Made by a program: the position numbers and the translations under genes | Shown: in pieces, positions 42,137 to 52,997 of the stretch | Position numbering within the stretch: the stretch's first letter is position 1 | How the letters are laid out: each line of letters opens with the position of its first letter | Origin: Luteibacter aegosomaticola | GTDB taxonomy: Bacteria > Pseudomonadota > Gammaproteobacteria > Xanthomonadales > Rhodanobacteraceae | Assembly (NCBI RefSeq): GCF_023078475.1 | Contig: NZ_CP095741.1 | Coordinates: forward strand, 4,030,001 to 4,094,000 | Length of the DNA: 64,000 bases | Direction of reading: 5' to 3' | The notes under the pieces: model-generated | The model's input: the letters and a program-made list of their open reading frames with translations, nothing else | Told to the model about the DNA's origin: nothing | The model's database searches: none

Positions 42137-44623
42137 ATGACGACAGGCAAGACCCTACGACGCAAGCCCGCATGCCGTTGGCTTCCCGCCCTCGGCCTCA
42201 TGATTGTCCTGCCCGCCTATGCCGAGGACACCGCACCGCCGGATGCCAAACAGGCCCGGCAGCTCGATCAGGTGGTGGTGACCGGCACCCGCTCCACGAA
42301 CCGTACCGAAGCCAGCTCGCTCTCACCCATCGACGTGCTCTCGCCGAAGGACCTGACCGCCACCGGCAGCACCGAACTGGCGACCGCGCTGGGCAGGCTC
42401 CTGCCTTCGCTCGACTTCCCCCGCCCCGCCATCAACGACGGCAACGACGCCATCCGCCCCGCCAGCCTGCGCGGGTTGTCGCCCGACGCCACGCTCGTGC
42501 TCGTCGACGGCAAGCGTTACCACACCTCCGCGCTGGTCAATTACAACGCCTCCGTCGGCCGCGGCTCCGCGCCTGCCGATCTCAACTCCATTCCGATTTC
42601 CGCGATCGACCATATCGAAGTGCTGCGTGATGGCGCCGCCGCGCAATACGGCTCCGACGCGATCGCCGGCGTGATCAACATCGTGCTCAAGCACGGTGCC
42701 ACGAAGGGTGGCAACAGCATCACCGTCAACGGCGGCACGATGGACAAGGGCGATGGCGACACCAACGGCATCGACGGCTCCATGGGGATCGACCTCGGTG
42801 GCAAGGGCGATGACGCGAAGGGCTGGCTGCGCGTGGCCTGGAACTACCAGAACTCGATGAACACCAACCGCGCCTCGCCGGTGAGCCTGTTCACGCCCGA
42901 GGAAGCCGCCGACGGCAACGTGGCACACCAGCGCTACGGCGATCCGGCGGTGAAGACCTACCAGGCCCTCACCAACTTCCAGTACTCGCTCGCGCACAAT
43001 GTCGACGTGTACGGCGTGCTCAGTCTCAGCCGCCGCGACGTCACCTCCAATGGCTACTACCGTGGCGCCACGAACGCGCGCAACGTCCCCGAGGTGTATC
43101 CCGACGGCTTCCTGCCGCAGATCATCAATCACACCAACGACACCACCGCTATCCTCGGCGTGAAGGGCGTGACGGATAGCGGTTGGCGTTGGGATGCGTC
43201 GGGGAACTACGGCATCAACTCGCTGGTGTTCGACGTCGGCAACAGCATCAATACCAACCTGTACTACACCACCGGCGCGTCACCGACCTATTTCAACGCG
43301 GGCACGTTCAAGAACTCGCAGGCGCTAGCGAACATCGATATCGGCAAGGACTTCAGCGTGGGCTGGCTGCCTAACCCGTTGACGCTCGCCTTCGGTGCCG
43401 AGTACCGGAAGGAGAAGTACCAGATCGACGCAGGCGATCCGGATTCGTACTACTTCAACCAGGACACCCTGATCCCCGGCACCGATGCGCCCTATGCCGG
43501 CGGAGCGCAGGTGTTCCCTGGCCTCTCGCCTTCCGCCGCTGGCAGTTTCACGCGCCATAGCGAGGCCGCGTACGTCGATCTGGAAACCGACGTCACCGAC
43601 AAGTTCTCGGCGGGCGTGGCCGGACGCTACGAGCACTACAGCGATTCTGGCTCCACACGCTCGGGCAAGCTCTCTGCCCGTTACCAGTTCACGCCCACGT
43701 TCGCCTTGCGTGGCACGATTTCGAACGGCTTCCGCGCGCCGTCACTCGCCCAGCAGAATTACCAGTCGGTGGTGACGATCATCGACCCGAGCACCGGGCA
43801 GCTCGCCCAGACCGGCACCTACCGCACCTCCGACCCGGCGGCGATCGCCCTGGGCGCCAAGGCGCTGAAGCCGGAGAAATCCGCCAATTACAGCCTTGGC
43901 GCGGTGTGGGAGCCCATCGACAACCTCAGCGCCACGCTCGATGTGTACCAGATCCGCATCTGGCACCAGATCCTCTACTCCGACACGATCAGCCTGACCG
44001 ATCCGGTGCTTGCGGCGTACTTCAACAGCGTGGTGCCGGGCCAGCAGGTGACGGCCGTGCAGTACTTCGCCAATGCGGCCACGACGCGCACGCGCGGCGC
44101 GGACCTGGTGCTGAACTACCGCATCCCGACGACCAGCGCGGGCGAGTTCAACCTCATGGCCAGCGGCAACTACAACAAGGTGAAGATCCTGGATGTGGCG
44201 GCGACGCCGACCATCCTGCAGGACAACACATCGGGCCCGATCGAGCTGTTTGGCCGCGCCAGCCAGGGCTTGCTGACCAAGGCCACGCCGCGGACGAAGT
44301 TCGTAGTGGGTGGTGACTGGGCGCTTGCGGGGTTCAATGCGCATGCGGATCTGACCCGTTACGGCTCCGTCGAGCGTGTCACGCCGGATCCCTCGACGGA
44401 TCAGTCGTTCTCGGCGCGATGGTTATTGAACACGTCGGTGGGATACACGCTGGAGCAGTGGAACTTCACGCTTGGCGTGGACAACGTCACCAATCAGTAC
44501 CCGACGCGAGTGAGTCCGACGGATGCGGGCGAAGATTATTTCAGCGGGTTGCAGTATTCGGCGCTGTCGCCGTTTGGGTTTAACGGGCGGTACTACTACG
44601 CGAAGGTGGGGTTCCGGTTCTGA
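42137..44623 (+). CDS. TonB-dependent receptor
   Basis: 828-residue outer-membrane transporter: signal peptide ending AYAE, TonB box-like region (LDQVVVTGTR), plug domain (LRGLSPDATLVLVDGKR, VEVLRDGAAAQYGSDAIAGVINI) and a 22-strand barrel ending in KVGFRF with terminal Phe. Ligand is unknown; no regulator gene adjoins. Confidence 0.93.
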   Translation: MTTGKTLRRKPACRWLPALGLMIVLPAYAEDTAPPDAKQARQLDQVVVTGTRSTNRTEASSLSPIDVLSPKDLTATGSTELATALGRLLPSLDFPRPAINDGNDAIRPASLRGLSPDATLVLVDGKRYHTSALVNYNASVGRGSAPADLNSIPISAIDHIEVLRDGAAAQYGSDAIAGVINIVLKHGATKGGNSITVNGGTMDKGDGDTNGIDGSMGIDLGGKGDDAKGWLRVAWNYQNSMNTNRASPVSLFTPEEAADGNVAHQRYGDPAVKTYQALTNFQYSLAHNVDVYGVLSLSRRDVTSNGYYRGATNARNVPEVYPDGFLPQIINHTNDTTAILGVKGVTDSGWRWDASGNYGINSLVFDVGNSINTNLYYTTGASPTYFNAGTFKNSQALANIDIGKDFSVGWLPNPLTLAFGAEYRKEKYQIDAGDPDSYYFNQDTLIPGTDAPYAGGAQVFPGLSPSAAGSFTRHSEAAYVDLETDVTDKFSAGVAGRYEHYSDSGSTRSGKLSARYQFTPTFALRGTISNGFRAPSLAQQNYQSVVTIIDPSTGQLAQTGTYRTSDPAAIALGAKALKPEKSANYSLGAVWEPIDNLSATLDVYQIRIWHQILYSDTISLTDPVLAAYFNSVVPGQQVTAVQYFANAATTRTRGADLVLNYRIPTTSAGEFNLMASGNYNKVKILDVAATPTILQDNTSGPIELFGRASQGLLTKATPRTKFVVGGDWALAGFNAHADLTRYGSVERVTPDPSTDQSFSARWLLNTSVGYTLEQWNFTLGVDNVTNQYPTRVSPTDAGEDYFSGLQYSALSPFGFNGRYYYAKVGFRF

Positions 44624-44642
44624 TGGGGGGTATCGCAGCGTG

Positions 44643-44705
44643 ATCGCGCGCAAGCGCGCTCCTACAGGGGTACGGCAGCTTTGTAGGAGCGTGCTTGCAC
44701 GCGAT
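44643..44705. repeat. Inverted pair of REP elements (REPIN-like)
   Basis: Copies at 44643-44666 and 44682-44705 in opposite orientation, with 15 bases between, follow the receptor gene and end just before the clpB stop. Confidence 0.85.
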
Positions 44706-44716
44706 GGTTCTTGCGG

Positions 44717-47299
44717 TTACGCCGCGGAGAACTTCAGGTGGTTGCCGTCGGAATCCACGCGCACCGTCTGGCCCGGCGAGAACTCACCGCGCAGGATCGC
44801 CTGCGCCAGCGGGTTCTCCAGCTGCTGCTGGATCGCGCGCTTGAGCGGCCGTGCACCGTACACCGGATCGAACCCGGCGCTGCCGAGCTGGTCCAGCGCC
44901 GCATCGCTCAGCTCGAAGCCAAGCTGGCGTTCGGCCAGGCGCTTCGACAGGTAGTTCAGCTGGATACGCGCGATGGAACGGATCTGCTTCTTGTCGAGCG
45001 GGCGGAACACCACGAGATCGTCGAGGCGGTTGATGAACTCTGGACGGAAGTGCGCCTGCACTACGCCCAGCACCGAGGCCTTCATCTGCAGGTAATCCGC
45101 CTCGCTATCGCCGGCCTGCTCCTGGATCAGGTTCGAACCCAGGTTGGAGGTCATGACGATGACGGTATTGCGGAAATCCACGGTACGGCCCTGGCCATCG
45201 GTAAGGCGGCCATCGTCCAGCACCTGCAACAGGATGTTGAACACATCGGGATGCGCCTTTTCCACCTCGTCCAGCAGGATCACGCTGTACGGACGGCGGC
45301 GAACGGCCTCGGTGAGATAACCGCCCTCTTCGTAACCGACATAGCCCGGAGGCGCGCCGACCAGACGGCTCACGGAATGCTTCTCCATGAACTCGCTCAT
45401 GTCGATGCGCACCATCGCATCCTGCGTATCGAACAGGAAATCAGCCAACGCCTTGCACAGCTCGGTTTTGCCCACGCCCGTCGGGCCGAGAAACAGGAAC
45501 GAACCGTAGGGGCGGTTCGGATCGGACAGGCCCGCGCGCGCGCGACGGATCGCATCGGATACCGCGCGCACCGCCTCGTCCTGGCCGACCACGCGCGAGT
45601 GCAGCGCGTCTTCCATGTGCAGCAGCTTCTCGCGCTCGCCTTCCAGCATCTTCGAGACGGGAATACCCGTCCAGCGCGCGACCACCTCGGCGATTTCCTC
45701 CGCGGTGACGCGATCCTGCAACAGGGTGAAGTCCTGGCGCTCGACCTTCTGCGCATCCGCGAGCTGCGTTTCGAGCGCAGGCAGGCGGCCGTACTGGATT
45801 TCGCTCATCTTCGCGAAATCCTGGCGGCGCTGCGCGGCTTCCAGTTCGACGCGGGCCGCCTCGATCTGCTCCTTGATCTTCGTGGCGCCCTGCAGGGTGG
45901 CCTTCTCCGACTTCCACACCTCGTTAAGGTCCGAGAACTCGCGATCGAGCTTCTCAATATCCGCTTCGAGCGTGGCCAGGCGCTGCTTCGATTCGTCGTC
46001 CTGCTCTTTCTTCAGCATCTCGCGCTGGATCTTGAGCTGGATGAGGCGGCGCTCCAGGCGATCGAGCTCCTCCGGCTTGGAGTCGATCTCCATGCGGATA
46101 CGCGAAGCGGCCTCGTCCATCAGATCGATGGCTTTGTCGGGCAACTGACGATCAGGGATGTAGCGCGACGACAACGTGGCGGCGGCGACGATCGCAGGAT
46201 CGGTGATCTCCACGCCGTGGTGCACGGCGTAGCGCTCCTTCAGGCCGCGCAGGATCGCGATGGTGTCTTCCACGCTCGGCTCACCCACGAACACCTTCTG
46301 GAAGCGGCGCTCGAGCGCAGCATCCTTTTCGACGTACTTGCGGTATTCATCGAGCGTGGTGGCACCGATGCAATGCAGCTCGCCGCGAGCCAGCGCCGGC
46401 TTCAGCATGTTGCCGGCATCCATGGCGCCATCGGCCTTGCCGGCACCCACCATGGTGTGCAGCTCGTCGATGAACAGGATGACCCGGCCTTCCTGCTTGG
46501 AAAGGTCGTTGAGCACGGCTTTCAGCCGCTCTTCGAACTCGCCGCGGAATTTCGCGCCAGCAATGAGCGCGCCCATGTCGAGCGACAGCACGCGCTTGTC
46601 ACGCAGGCCTTCCGGCACCTCGCCGTTGACGATGCGCTGCGCGAGGCCTTCGACAATCGCGGTCTTGCCGACACCCGGCTCACCGATGAGCACGGGGTTG
46701 TTCTTGGTACGACGCTGCAGCACCTGGATGGTGCGGCGGATTTCCTCGTCGCGACCGATCACCGGATCGAGCTTGCCGATCTCGGCGCGTTCGGTCAGGT
46801 CGATCGTGTATTTCTCCAGCGCCTGGCGCTGCTCTTCGGCGTTCTCCGATTGCACCTTCTCACCGCCGCGCAGTTTGTCGATGGCGGTTTCAATTCGCTC
46901 CTTCGTGGCGCCCGCGCCCTTCAGCGCGCCGCCCAGCTCGCCGCGATCTTCCAGCGCCGCGAGCACGAACAGCTCGCTGGCGATGAACTGGTCGCCACGC
47001 TGCTGCGCGAGCTTGTCGGTGAGGTTGAGCACCCGGTTCAGATCGTTGCCGACGCTGATGTTGCCTTCCTGCCCGCTGACCCGCGGCAGGCGGTCGACCA
47101 GCTCGGCCACGCGCTGGCGCAGGGCCGGTACGTTGACCTGGGCTTGCGTGAGCAGCGGGCCGGTGGAACCGCCCTGCTGGTCGAGCAGGGCCAGCATCAC
47201 GTGCGCCGGCTCGAGGATATTGTTGTCGCGGCCCACGGCCAGCGACTGCGCGTCAGCCAGCGCCTGCTGGAAACGCGACGTGAGTTTGTCCATTCGCAT
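44717..47299 (-). CDS. clpB: Disaggregase ClpB
   Basis: 860-residue AAA+ chaperone that rescues aggregates with DnaK. N-terminal repeats, first Walker [14 protein letters not shown], middle coiled coil, second Walker [14 protein letters not shown] and Walker B ([11 protein letters not shown]). [10 protein letters not shown] matches the E. coli start. Confidence 0.98.
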   Translation of the reverse strand: MRMDKLTSRFQQALADAQSLAVGRDNNILEPAHVMLALLDQQGGSTGPLLTQAQVNVPALRQRVAELVDRLPRVSGQEGNISVGNDLNRVLNLTDKLAQQRGDQFIASELFVLAALEDRGELGGALKGAGATKERIETAIDKLRGGEKVQSENAEEQRQALEKYTIDLTERAEIGKLDPVIGRDEEIRRTIQVLQRRTKNNPVLIGEPGVGKTAIVEGLAQRIVNGEVPEGLRDKRVLSLDMGALIAGAKFRGEFEERLKAVLNDLSKQEGRVILFIDELHTMVGAGKADGAMDAGNMLKPALARGELHCIGATTLDEYRKYVEKDAALERRFQKVFVGEPSVEDTIAILRGLKERYAVHHGVEITDPAIVAAATLSSRYIPDRQLPDKAIDLMDEAASRIRMEIDSKPEELDRLERRLIQLKIQREMLKKEQDDESKQRLATLEADIEKLDREFSDLNEVWKSEKATLQGATKIKEQIEAARVELEAAQRRQDFAKMSEIQYGRLPALETQLADAQKVERQDFTLLQDRVTAEEIAEVVARWTGIPVSKMLEGEREKLLHMEDALHSRVVGQDEAVRAVSDAIRRARAGLSDPNRPYGSFLFLGPTGVGKTELCKALADFLFDTQDAMVRIDMSEFMEKHSVSRLVGAPPGYVGYEEGGYLTEAVRRRPYSVILLDEVEKAHPDVFNILLQVLDDGRLTDGQGRTVDFRNTVIVMTSNLGSNLIQEQAGDSEADYLQMKASVLGVVQAHFRPEFINRLDDLVVFRPLDKKQIRSIARIQLNYLSKRLAERQLGFELSDAALDQLGSAGFDPVYGARPLKRAIQQQLENPLAQAILRGEFSPGQTVRVDSDGNHLKFSAA

Positions 47300-47471
47300 C
47301 GATGGTATCTCCCAAAGGTTTTGGCGTGCCCCGGGCCCTCCCCGCAGCCGCCTCTGGTGTCACAGATGCGGGTGAGATCATGCGCCTTCAACGGTTCAGC
47401 CGCCGTGTTCGTCGCCGTATTTTTACTTCCGTACAGGCATGCTCGGGGGATTCCCGCCGGATGGAGCCCCT

Positions 47472-48236
47472 GTGACTGATCGCCTCACCTTGCTGCCCTC
47501 GCCGCCGCCCGAGCAGGTCGATAGCGCCTCGGCGCTGTTCCTCGATGCCGATGGCACCCTGCTGGCGTTCGCCGACGACCCCGAGGGCGTCGTGGTCCCC
47601 GAGGGCCTGATCGCCACGCTGGATACCCTGCGCGCCGCGCTAGGCGGCGCCCTCGCCCTGGTGAGCGGCCGCCCCATCGAGGGACTGGACCGCCTTTTCG
47701 GCCGCCCGGCCTGGGCCGCCGCTGGCCAGCACGGCCTGGAACGGCGTACCGCCACGGGTACCGTCATCACCTCCCCGGTCGACCACGATGAGCTCGCCCG
47801 CCTGCGCGAGGCGGTGCATGCGGCCGCCCGGGACGTGCCCGGCCTGCGCGTGGAAGACAAGAGCTGGTCAGTGGCGCTGCACTGGCGCGAACACCCCGAA
47901 CTGGGGCCCGAGGTGGCCCGCGTGGCACCGGAGATCGCCGAGGCCTACCCGGGGTTCGAGCTCCAGCCGGGCAACCACGTCTGCGAGTTCAAGCCGCGCG
48001 GCATGGACAAGGGTGTCGCCATCGCGAAATTTCTTGATGAGCCGCCGTTTCGGGGCCGGAAGCCTGTGTACCTTGGCGATGACCTGACCGACGAACACGC
48101 GTTCGTCGTCGTCAACGCGCTCGGCGGCATGTCAGTGCGTATTGGTACAAGAACGCCGTCACACGCCGCGTTCACATTGTCTAGCCCGAGGGATGTTCAT
48201 GCTTGGCTGGATAAAGTGAAAACCACGTTGACATAG
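47472..48236 (+). CDS. otsB: Trehalose-6-phosphate phosphatase
   Basis: HAD phosphatase making trehalose. 254 residues; FLDADGTLLAF has the nucleophile Asp, VSGRPI the second motif, GDDLTDEHAF the last. The GTG at 47472 is preferred because GGAG lies six bases before; ATG 47439 would add 11 residues. Confidence 0.94.
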   Translation: MTDRLTLLPSPPPEQVDSASALFLDADGTLLAFADDPEGVVVPEGLIATLDTLRAALGGALALVSGRPIEGLDRLFGRPAWAAAGQHGLERRTATGTVITSPVDHDELARLREAVHAAARDVPGLRVEDKSWSVALHWREHPELGPEVARVAPEIAEAYPGFELQPGNHVCEFKPRGMDKGVAIAKFLDEPPFRGRKPVYLGDDLTDEHAFVVVNALGGMSVRIGTRTPSHAAFTLSSPRDVHAWLDKVKTTLT

Positions 48237-48253
48237 GGAGCCGCAAGCAAACG

Positions 48254-49669
48254 ATGAGCCGACTGGTCGTCATTTCGAACCGCGTGGCGCTGCCGAAGCA
48301 GACGCAAACCGGCGGCCTCGCTTCAGCGATGAACGCGGCGCTGCAGGAAATGGGGGGGCTGTGGTTCGGCTGGAGCGGCAATATCGCGGCCGAAACGGGG
48401 AAGGAACTGCACGAGGTGGAGGAAGGCAACATTGCCTACGCCACCATCGACATGTCGAAGGCGGACCACGACGAGTATTACAGCGGCTTCGCCAACCGCG
48501 CCCTGTGGCCCCTGTTCCACTACCGCGCCGACCTGGTGGATTACCGCCGTGACCATCTGGAGGGTTACCTCCGGGTCAACCGCATCTTTGCGAAGCGCGT
48601 GGCGAAGTTGCTGAAGAAGGACGATATCGTCTGGGTGCACGATTACCACCTGATCCCGCTGGCAGCGATGCTGCGCGAGCTGGGCGTGGAAAATCGCATC
48701 GGCTTCTTCCTGCATACGCCGCTCCCGGCGGCCGGGTTGTTGATTACCCTGCCCCGCCACCGCGAGCTGCTCGAGCCACTGGCCTCGTACGACCTCGTGG
48801 GCCTGCATACCCAGCGCGACCTGCGTGCGCTCGAGGATTACTTCCTCCACGAACTGGGCGCCGCCATGCGCACGGGCGGGCGGATCCGCGCCGCCAATGG
48901 GCGCATCTTCCGCGCGGGCGTGTTCCCCATCAGCATCGATACGGCGGAAGCCGTGGAACTGGCTCATCGCGCCGAAGACAGTGGCGCGGTCTCCAAGCTG
49001 AAGGCCTCGATCGACGACCGCGCCCTGATCATCGGCGTGGACCGTCTCGACTACTCAAAAGGCCTGCCGGAACGTTTCGAAGGCTTCGCCCGGCTGCTCC
49101 GCGACCATAAGGAGATGCGCGGCCGGGTCTCGCTGCTGCAGATCGCCCCGCCCTCGCGCTCCGATGTGCCGGAGTACCGCTCGCTGCGCCGCGAGCTGGA
49201 ACGTAGCGCTGGCCACATCAACGGCCAGTACGCCGAGCCGGACTGGGTGCCGATCCGTTATGTGAACAAGTCCTTCGGCCATAAGGTGCTCGCTGGGTAC
49301 TTCCGCGTCGCGAAGGTGGGCCTGGTGACGCCGCTACGCGATGGCATGAACCTGGTGGCCAAGGAGTACGTGGCCTGCCAGGACCCGCAGGACCCCGGTG
49401 TGCTGGTGCTTTCGCGCTTTGCCGGCGCGGCCCAGGAGCTGGATGCCGCGTTGCTGGTGAACCCGTCGGACCTGGACGAGGTGTCCGAGGCGCTGAAGCG
49501 GGCGCTGGAAATGCCGCTGAAGGAACGCCGGATGCGCTGGCAGTCGATGATGGACGTGCTCGAACGCAACGACATCACCCACTGGCGGAACCTGTTCATC
49601 CACGCATTGATGGAGCCGCCGAAGGTGAAACCGGAGATCTACGTGCCCTCGCCGATGACGGCACCCTGA
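48254..49669 (+). CDS. otsA: Trehalose-6-phosphate synthase
   Basis: GT20 glycosyltransferase, 471 residues. LVVISNRVALP start, WVHDYHLIPLA, GVDRLDYSKGLPERF and the DGMNLVAKEYVACQ nucleotide-binding motif. 17 bases after otsB; together an osmoprotection operon. Its last codons are triplicated in DNA beyond the stop. Confidence 0.97.
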   Translation: MSRLVVISNRVALPKQTQTGGLASAMNAALQEMGGLWFGWSGNIAAETGKELHEVEEGNIAYATIDMSKADHDEYYSGFANRALWPLFHYRADLVDYRRDHLEGYLRVNRIFAKRVAKLLKKDDIVWVHDYHLIPLAAMLRELGVENRIGFFLHTPLPAAGLLITLPRHRELLEPLASYDLVGLHTQRDLRALEDYFLHELGAAMRTGGRIRAANGRIFRAGVFPISIDTAEAVELAHRAEDSGAVSKLKASIDDRALIIGVDRLDYSKGLPERFEGFARLLRDHKEMRGRVSLLQIAPPSRSDVPEYRSLRRELERSAGHINGQYAEPDWVPIRYVNKSFGHKVLAGYFRVAKVGLVTPLRDGMNLVAKEYVACQDPQDPGVLVLSRFAGAAQELDAALLVNPSDLDEVSEALKRALEMPLKERRMRWQSMMDVLERNDITHWRNLFIHALMEPPKVKPEIYVPSPMTAP

Positions 49670-49738
49670 TCACGTACGTGCCTTCGCCGATGACGGCACC
49701 CTGATCACGTACGTGCCTTCGCCGATGACGGCCCCTGA
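49641..49738 (+). repeat. Tandem repeat of the otsA 3' end
   Basis: Three copies of a 34-35 bp unit (containing GTGCCTTCGCCGATGACGGC and CCCTGA): a partial first copy inside otsA ending at its stop, then 49670-49704 and 49705-49738. Confidence 0.9.
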
Positions 49739-49742
49739 TCAC

Positions 49743-49837
49743 GTAGGAGCCCACCCTGTGGGCGACATCTTTCGCAGAAGAGCTACAGGTCCTGTGGCTG
49801 CTGTACGAAAGGCGTCGCCCACAGGGTGGGCTCCTAC
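49743..49837. repeat. Inverted pair of REP-like elements
   Basis: GTAGGAGCCCACCCTGTGGG at 49743 and its complement ending at 49837 flank a 47-base spacer. The right copy contains the pgeF stop codon (49834-49836). Confidence 0.88.
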
Positions 49838-50625
49838 GCTTGGGTCCAGATGAGGCTGGCGAAACGGCCGCTCCGGGCGCCATCGCGCCGGTAGGAATAC
49901 AGACGGTCGTCGGTGAGGGTATCGAAGCCGCCGCCACTGACCTGGGTGACCCCCACGGCCGCAAGGCGGCGGCGGGCCAGGGCGTAGAGGTCGCACAGCC
50001 AATGGCCGGGCCGGGTCGCCACGAAAGCATCGGCTCCGCCGGCATCATGGGCCACGAAGGCCTCGCGGACTTCATCGCCCACTTCATACGAACCGCCACC
50101 GATCGCCGGACCGAGCCAGGCCTGGATACCGTCGGCGTCCATCGCCTTCACCGTGTTCTCGAGCACACCGGCCGCCAACCCACGCCAGCCGGCATGGGCC
50201 GCGCCGATCGTCTGGCCATCGGCCGAAACGAACAGTACTGGCAGGCAATCGGCGGTGAGGATGGCCAGCACCTGGCCCGGACCACGGGCCACGGCGGCGT
50301 CGGCCACGGGCTCGTCATCACCCGCAGCACCCGCCACGCCAACGGCGCCGGCTCCACGAGCCGCGGCACCCGTTGCCATGTCAGGCCCCAGAGCCACGTC
50401 CGTGCCATGGACCTGGCGCAGCCACAACGGCTCCGCCGGCAGGGCCAGGGCCGTGACCAGCGAAGCGCGATTGGCAGCCACGGCCCCCAGATCGTCCCCC
50501 GAACGCAGGCCCAGGTTCAGCCGGCCATAGGGGCCGGCCGAGACGCCGGGGCCCTGGCGGGTCGATACCGCCGACCCGATGCCCTCGGGGGCGGCCCAGT
50601 CCGGGCGGATCCACGGTTCGGCCAT
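49834..50625 (-). CDS. pgeF: Peptidoglycan editing factor PgeF
   Basis: 263 residues of the YfiH/DUF152 family: LRSGDDLGAVAANRASLV, LRQVHGTDV, LAILTADCLPVLF and IGAAHAGWRGLAAGVLENT with the His/Cys metal site. Family hydrolyses misincorporated L-Ser-containing muropeptides. Start overlaps none; five bases after rluD. Confidence 0.93.
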   Translation of the reverse strand: MAEPWIRPDWAAPEGIGSAVSTRQGPGVSAGPYGRLNLGLRSGDDLGAVAANRASLVTALALPAEPLWLRQVHGTDVALGPDMATGAAARGAGAVGVAGAAGDDEPVADAAVARGPGQVLAILTADCLPVLFVSADGQTIGAAHAGWRGLAAGVLENTVKAMDADGIQAWLGPAIGGGSYEVGDEVREAFVAHDAGGADAFVATRPGHWLCDLYALARRRLAAVGVTQVSGGGFDTLTDDRLYSYRRDGARSGRFASLIWTQA

Positions 50626-50630
50626 GCCGC

Positions 50631-51608
50631 TCAGTCCTCGATCGGGTTGATCGCCGTATCGGCGCGCAGGGCCTCGATCAGCGCCTCCTGGTCGGCCGGG
50701 CGCGGCGAGCTGAATTCGAGGTACTCACCCGTCACCGGGTGCTCGAAGGCCAGCTTCTCGGCGTGCAGGGCCTGACGGCGGAACCCGCGCAGGGCATCGA
50801 TCAGCTCCTGGCTGGCACTGCGCGGCAGGCGCAGGCCGTTGCCATAGAGCTGGTCGCCGACCAGCGGGTGGCCGATATGCGCCATGTGCACGCGGATCTG
50901 ATGGGTACGGCCCGTCTCCAGCTGGCACTGCAGCACGCTATGGGCGCGGAAGCGCTCACGGACGCGGTAATGGGTCACCGCCGACTTGCCGCCCTGCTCC
51001 TCATCACGGATGCCCTGCTTCAGGCGATCGTGCTGGTGGCGACCAATGGCCTCGTCCACCGTGCCGCCGGCCACCATGGTGCCCAGCACCACGGCCTCGT
51101 ACTGGCGATGGACGTCGTGGCGGGACAGCATGGCCACCAGCGCCGTCTGGGCGGCGATGGTCTTGGCCACGACCATCAGGCCCGAGGTGTCCTTGTCCAG
51201 GCGGTGGACGATACCGGCGCGCGGCAGCTGGGCCAGGGCCGGCAGCCGGTGCAGCAAGGCATTCAGCATGGTCCCCGCCGGGTTGCCCGCGCCCGGATGG
51301 ACCACCAGGCCCACCGGTTTGTCGATCACCATCAGGTCGTCGTCCTCGTAGACGACGTTCAGGGCGATGTCCTCGGGCTGGGCATCGCCCACTTCCACGG
51401 CCAGTTCGGCCTCCAGCACCACGGTTTCACCGCCGTGCAGCAGGGTGCGCGGGGCCGCGGGGGCCCCGTCCAGCAACACCTTACCCTCCTTGATCCACGC
51501 GGTAAGCCGGGATCGGGAGTAATCGGGGAACATCTCGGCCAAAGACTGGTCGAAACGCCGTCCAGCGGCCGTCAGCGGCACCGTGGCCTCATGTTTTAAC
51601 GTTGTCAT
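50631..51608 (-). CDS. rluD: 23S rRNA pseudouridine synthase RluD
   Basis: 325 residues: S4 domain, then [19 protein letters not shown] with the catalytic Asp, and [22 protein letters not shown]. Upstream of pgeF and divergent from bamD, the common gammaproteobacterial order. Confidence 0.97.
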   Translation of the reverse strand: MTTLKHEATVPLTAAGRRFDQSLAEMFPDYSRSRLTAWIKEGKVLLDGAPAAPRTLLHGGETVVLEAELAVEVGDAQPEDIALNVVYEDDDLMVIDKPVGLVVHPGAGNPAGTMLNALLHRLPALAQLPRAGIVHRLDKDTSGLMVVAKTIAAQTALVAMLSRHDVHRQYEAVVLGTMVAGGTVDEAIGRHQHDRLKQGIRDEEQGGKSAVTHYRVRERFRAHSVLQCQLETGRTHQIRVHMAHIGHPLVGDQLYGNGLRLPRSASQELIDALRGFRRQALHAEKLAFEHPVTGEYLEFSSPRPADQEALIEALRADTAINPIED

Positions 51609-51677
51609 ACTGCTCCGCCCGGCCGGGGGCCAGTTTCAGCTATCATGCCCATTCGCTCAAGCATCCGAACTCTCTCA

Positions 51678-52508
51678 ATGCGTGCAACCAAGATCACCAT
51701 TCTGCTCGTCCTCGCCCTGTCGATGAGCGCCTGCTCGATGTTCCGCAGCAAGAAGGAAACGATCGACACGATGCCGATCGACCGCCTCTATGCGAATGCG
51801 CACGACTCGCTGGAGCACGCTGACTACGCCGCGGCCGAGAAGGCCTACCAGCGCCTTATCGCGCGCTTCCCGTCCGGCGATATCAACGAGCAGAGCCAGA
51901 TCGAACTGGCCTACGCCCAGTACAAGGACAACAAGCCGGATGATGCGTACTCCACCATCAACCGCTTCCTGAAGACGTTTCCGACCCACAAGCATGCAGA
52001 TTATGCCTATTACCTGCGTGGTCTGATCAATTTTGATCGCACGGGCGGGTTCCTGGAGCGTTATTTCCAGAAGGGCGACAACACGGGTGCCACCCGCCGC
52101 GACCAGGGTTTCAACCTGACCGCGTTCGACGATTTCAGCCAGCTGACCCGTCGTTACCCCAACAGCGCCTATGCCACCGACGCCCGCCAGCGCATGATTT
52201 ACCTGCGTAACCAGCTGGCCCGCTTCGAAATCAACGTGGCTGAGTACTACCTGCGGACCAAGTCGTATATCGCCTCGGCCGACCGCTCGCAGTACGTGGT
52301 CGAGCATTACCAGCAGTCGCCGGAAACGGCCGACGCCCTGGCCATCCTCACCCGCAGCTACATTGCCCTGGATCGCCAGCCGCTGGCCGACCAGACCCGC
52401 AAGGTGCTGGCCCTGAACTACCCGGACCACCCGTACCTCACGGACCCGAACTGGCCGCACCACCCGTCGATCTGGCGCAAGGCCATCCCGTTCTCGGGAC
52501 ACCACTAA
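51678..52508 (+). CDS. bamD: Outer membrane assembly lipoprotein BamD
   Basis: 276 residues from MRATKITIL; lipobox LSMSAC, then five TPR-like repeats. Essential part of the Bam machine with BamA. The ATG at 51645 would lengthen the signal and is less likely. Confidence 0.96.
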   Translation: MRATKITILLVLALSMSACSMFRSKKETIDTMPIDRLYANAHDSLEHADYAAAEKAYQRLIARFPSGDINEQSQIELAYAQYKDNKPDDAYSTINRFLKTFPTHKHADYAYYLRGLINFDRTGGFLERYFQKGDNTGATRRDQGFNLTAFDDFSQLTRRYPNSAYATDARQRMIYLRNQLARFEINVAEYYLRTKSYIASADRSQYVVEHYQQSPETADALAILTRSYIALDRQPLADQTRKVLALNYPDHPYLTDPNWPHHPSIWRKAIPFSGHH

Positions 52509-52510
52509 GA

Positions 52511-52538
52511 AAAAAGCCGGCGAAAGCCGGCTTTTTTT
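52511..52538. terminator. Bidirectional terminator
   Basis: AGCCGGC-GAAA-GCCGGCT with A-run before and T-run after; ends bamD and the convergent small gene. Confidence 0.92.
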
Positions 52539-52544
52539 ATCGCG

Positions 52545-52877
52545 TCAGCCCCCGGGGCTGGTGACTAAAAGGACCGGCGGATCGCTGAAAATAGACATCG
52601 TGCCAGCAGCCAGGTGGATGAACGTGGTCCCCCGCCGCCTGGCCGGCGCCCAATCGGAGATATTTCCGAACCTGGCGTGCTCCGCCTGGCGTTTGAAATC
52701 GACGACGTTGGAGAACGAGGTCACGTTGGCGAAAGTGAGGGTCGCTTCCGAACGCTTACGTTCGTTCGGGTTCTCGTAGAACGAAAGCATGATGACGATG
52801 CTCGTGCTCTCGCCCATTTCAACGTGGATGGAGTGCAGGTTTCCGTCGTGCAGGTTGGCGTGCGTATCCATGGCCAT
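52545..52877 (-). CDS. Unknown protein
   Basis: 110 residues from MAMDTHAN after AGGAGAG. Beta-rich (IHVEMGESTSIVIMLSFYEN, TLTFANVTSF) with an N-terminal His-rich segment; no signal peptide. Not recognised. Lies between convergent bamD and the nadE gene. Confidence 0.65.
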   Translation of the reverse strand: MAMDTHANLHDGNLHSIHVEMGESTSIVIMLSFYENPNERKRSEATLTFANVTSFSNVVDFKRQAEHARFGNISDWAPARRRGTTFIHLAAGTMSIFSDPPVLLVTSPGG

Positions 52878-52903
52878 CGTTACTCTCCTTCCAATATGCG
52901 TCG

Positions 52904-52970
52904 TGTAGGAGCGCGCTTGCGCGCGATGGAGTGCGCGGCAAGTGCCATCGCGCACAAGCGCGCTCCTACA
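52904..52970. repeat. Inverted pair of REP elements
   Basis: Copies at 52904-52927 and 52947-52970 in opposite orientation, 19 bases apart; the whole can fold as a long hairpin between nadE and the unknown gene. Confidence 0.88.
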
Positions 52971-52997
52971 ACGGCGTTGCGACCGACGGCGGAGGTC

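Noticed and set aside
44711..47479. A 922-codon plus-strand open frame opposite clpB
   Set aside because: It is the antisense of a certain gene; high GC leaves the opposite strand open. No family similarity.
49834..50625. Multicopper laccase function for the YfiH-type gene
   Set aside because: Older family label; conserved residues and current knowledge support peptidoglycan editing instead.
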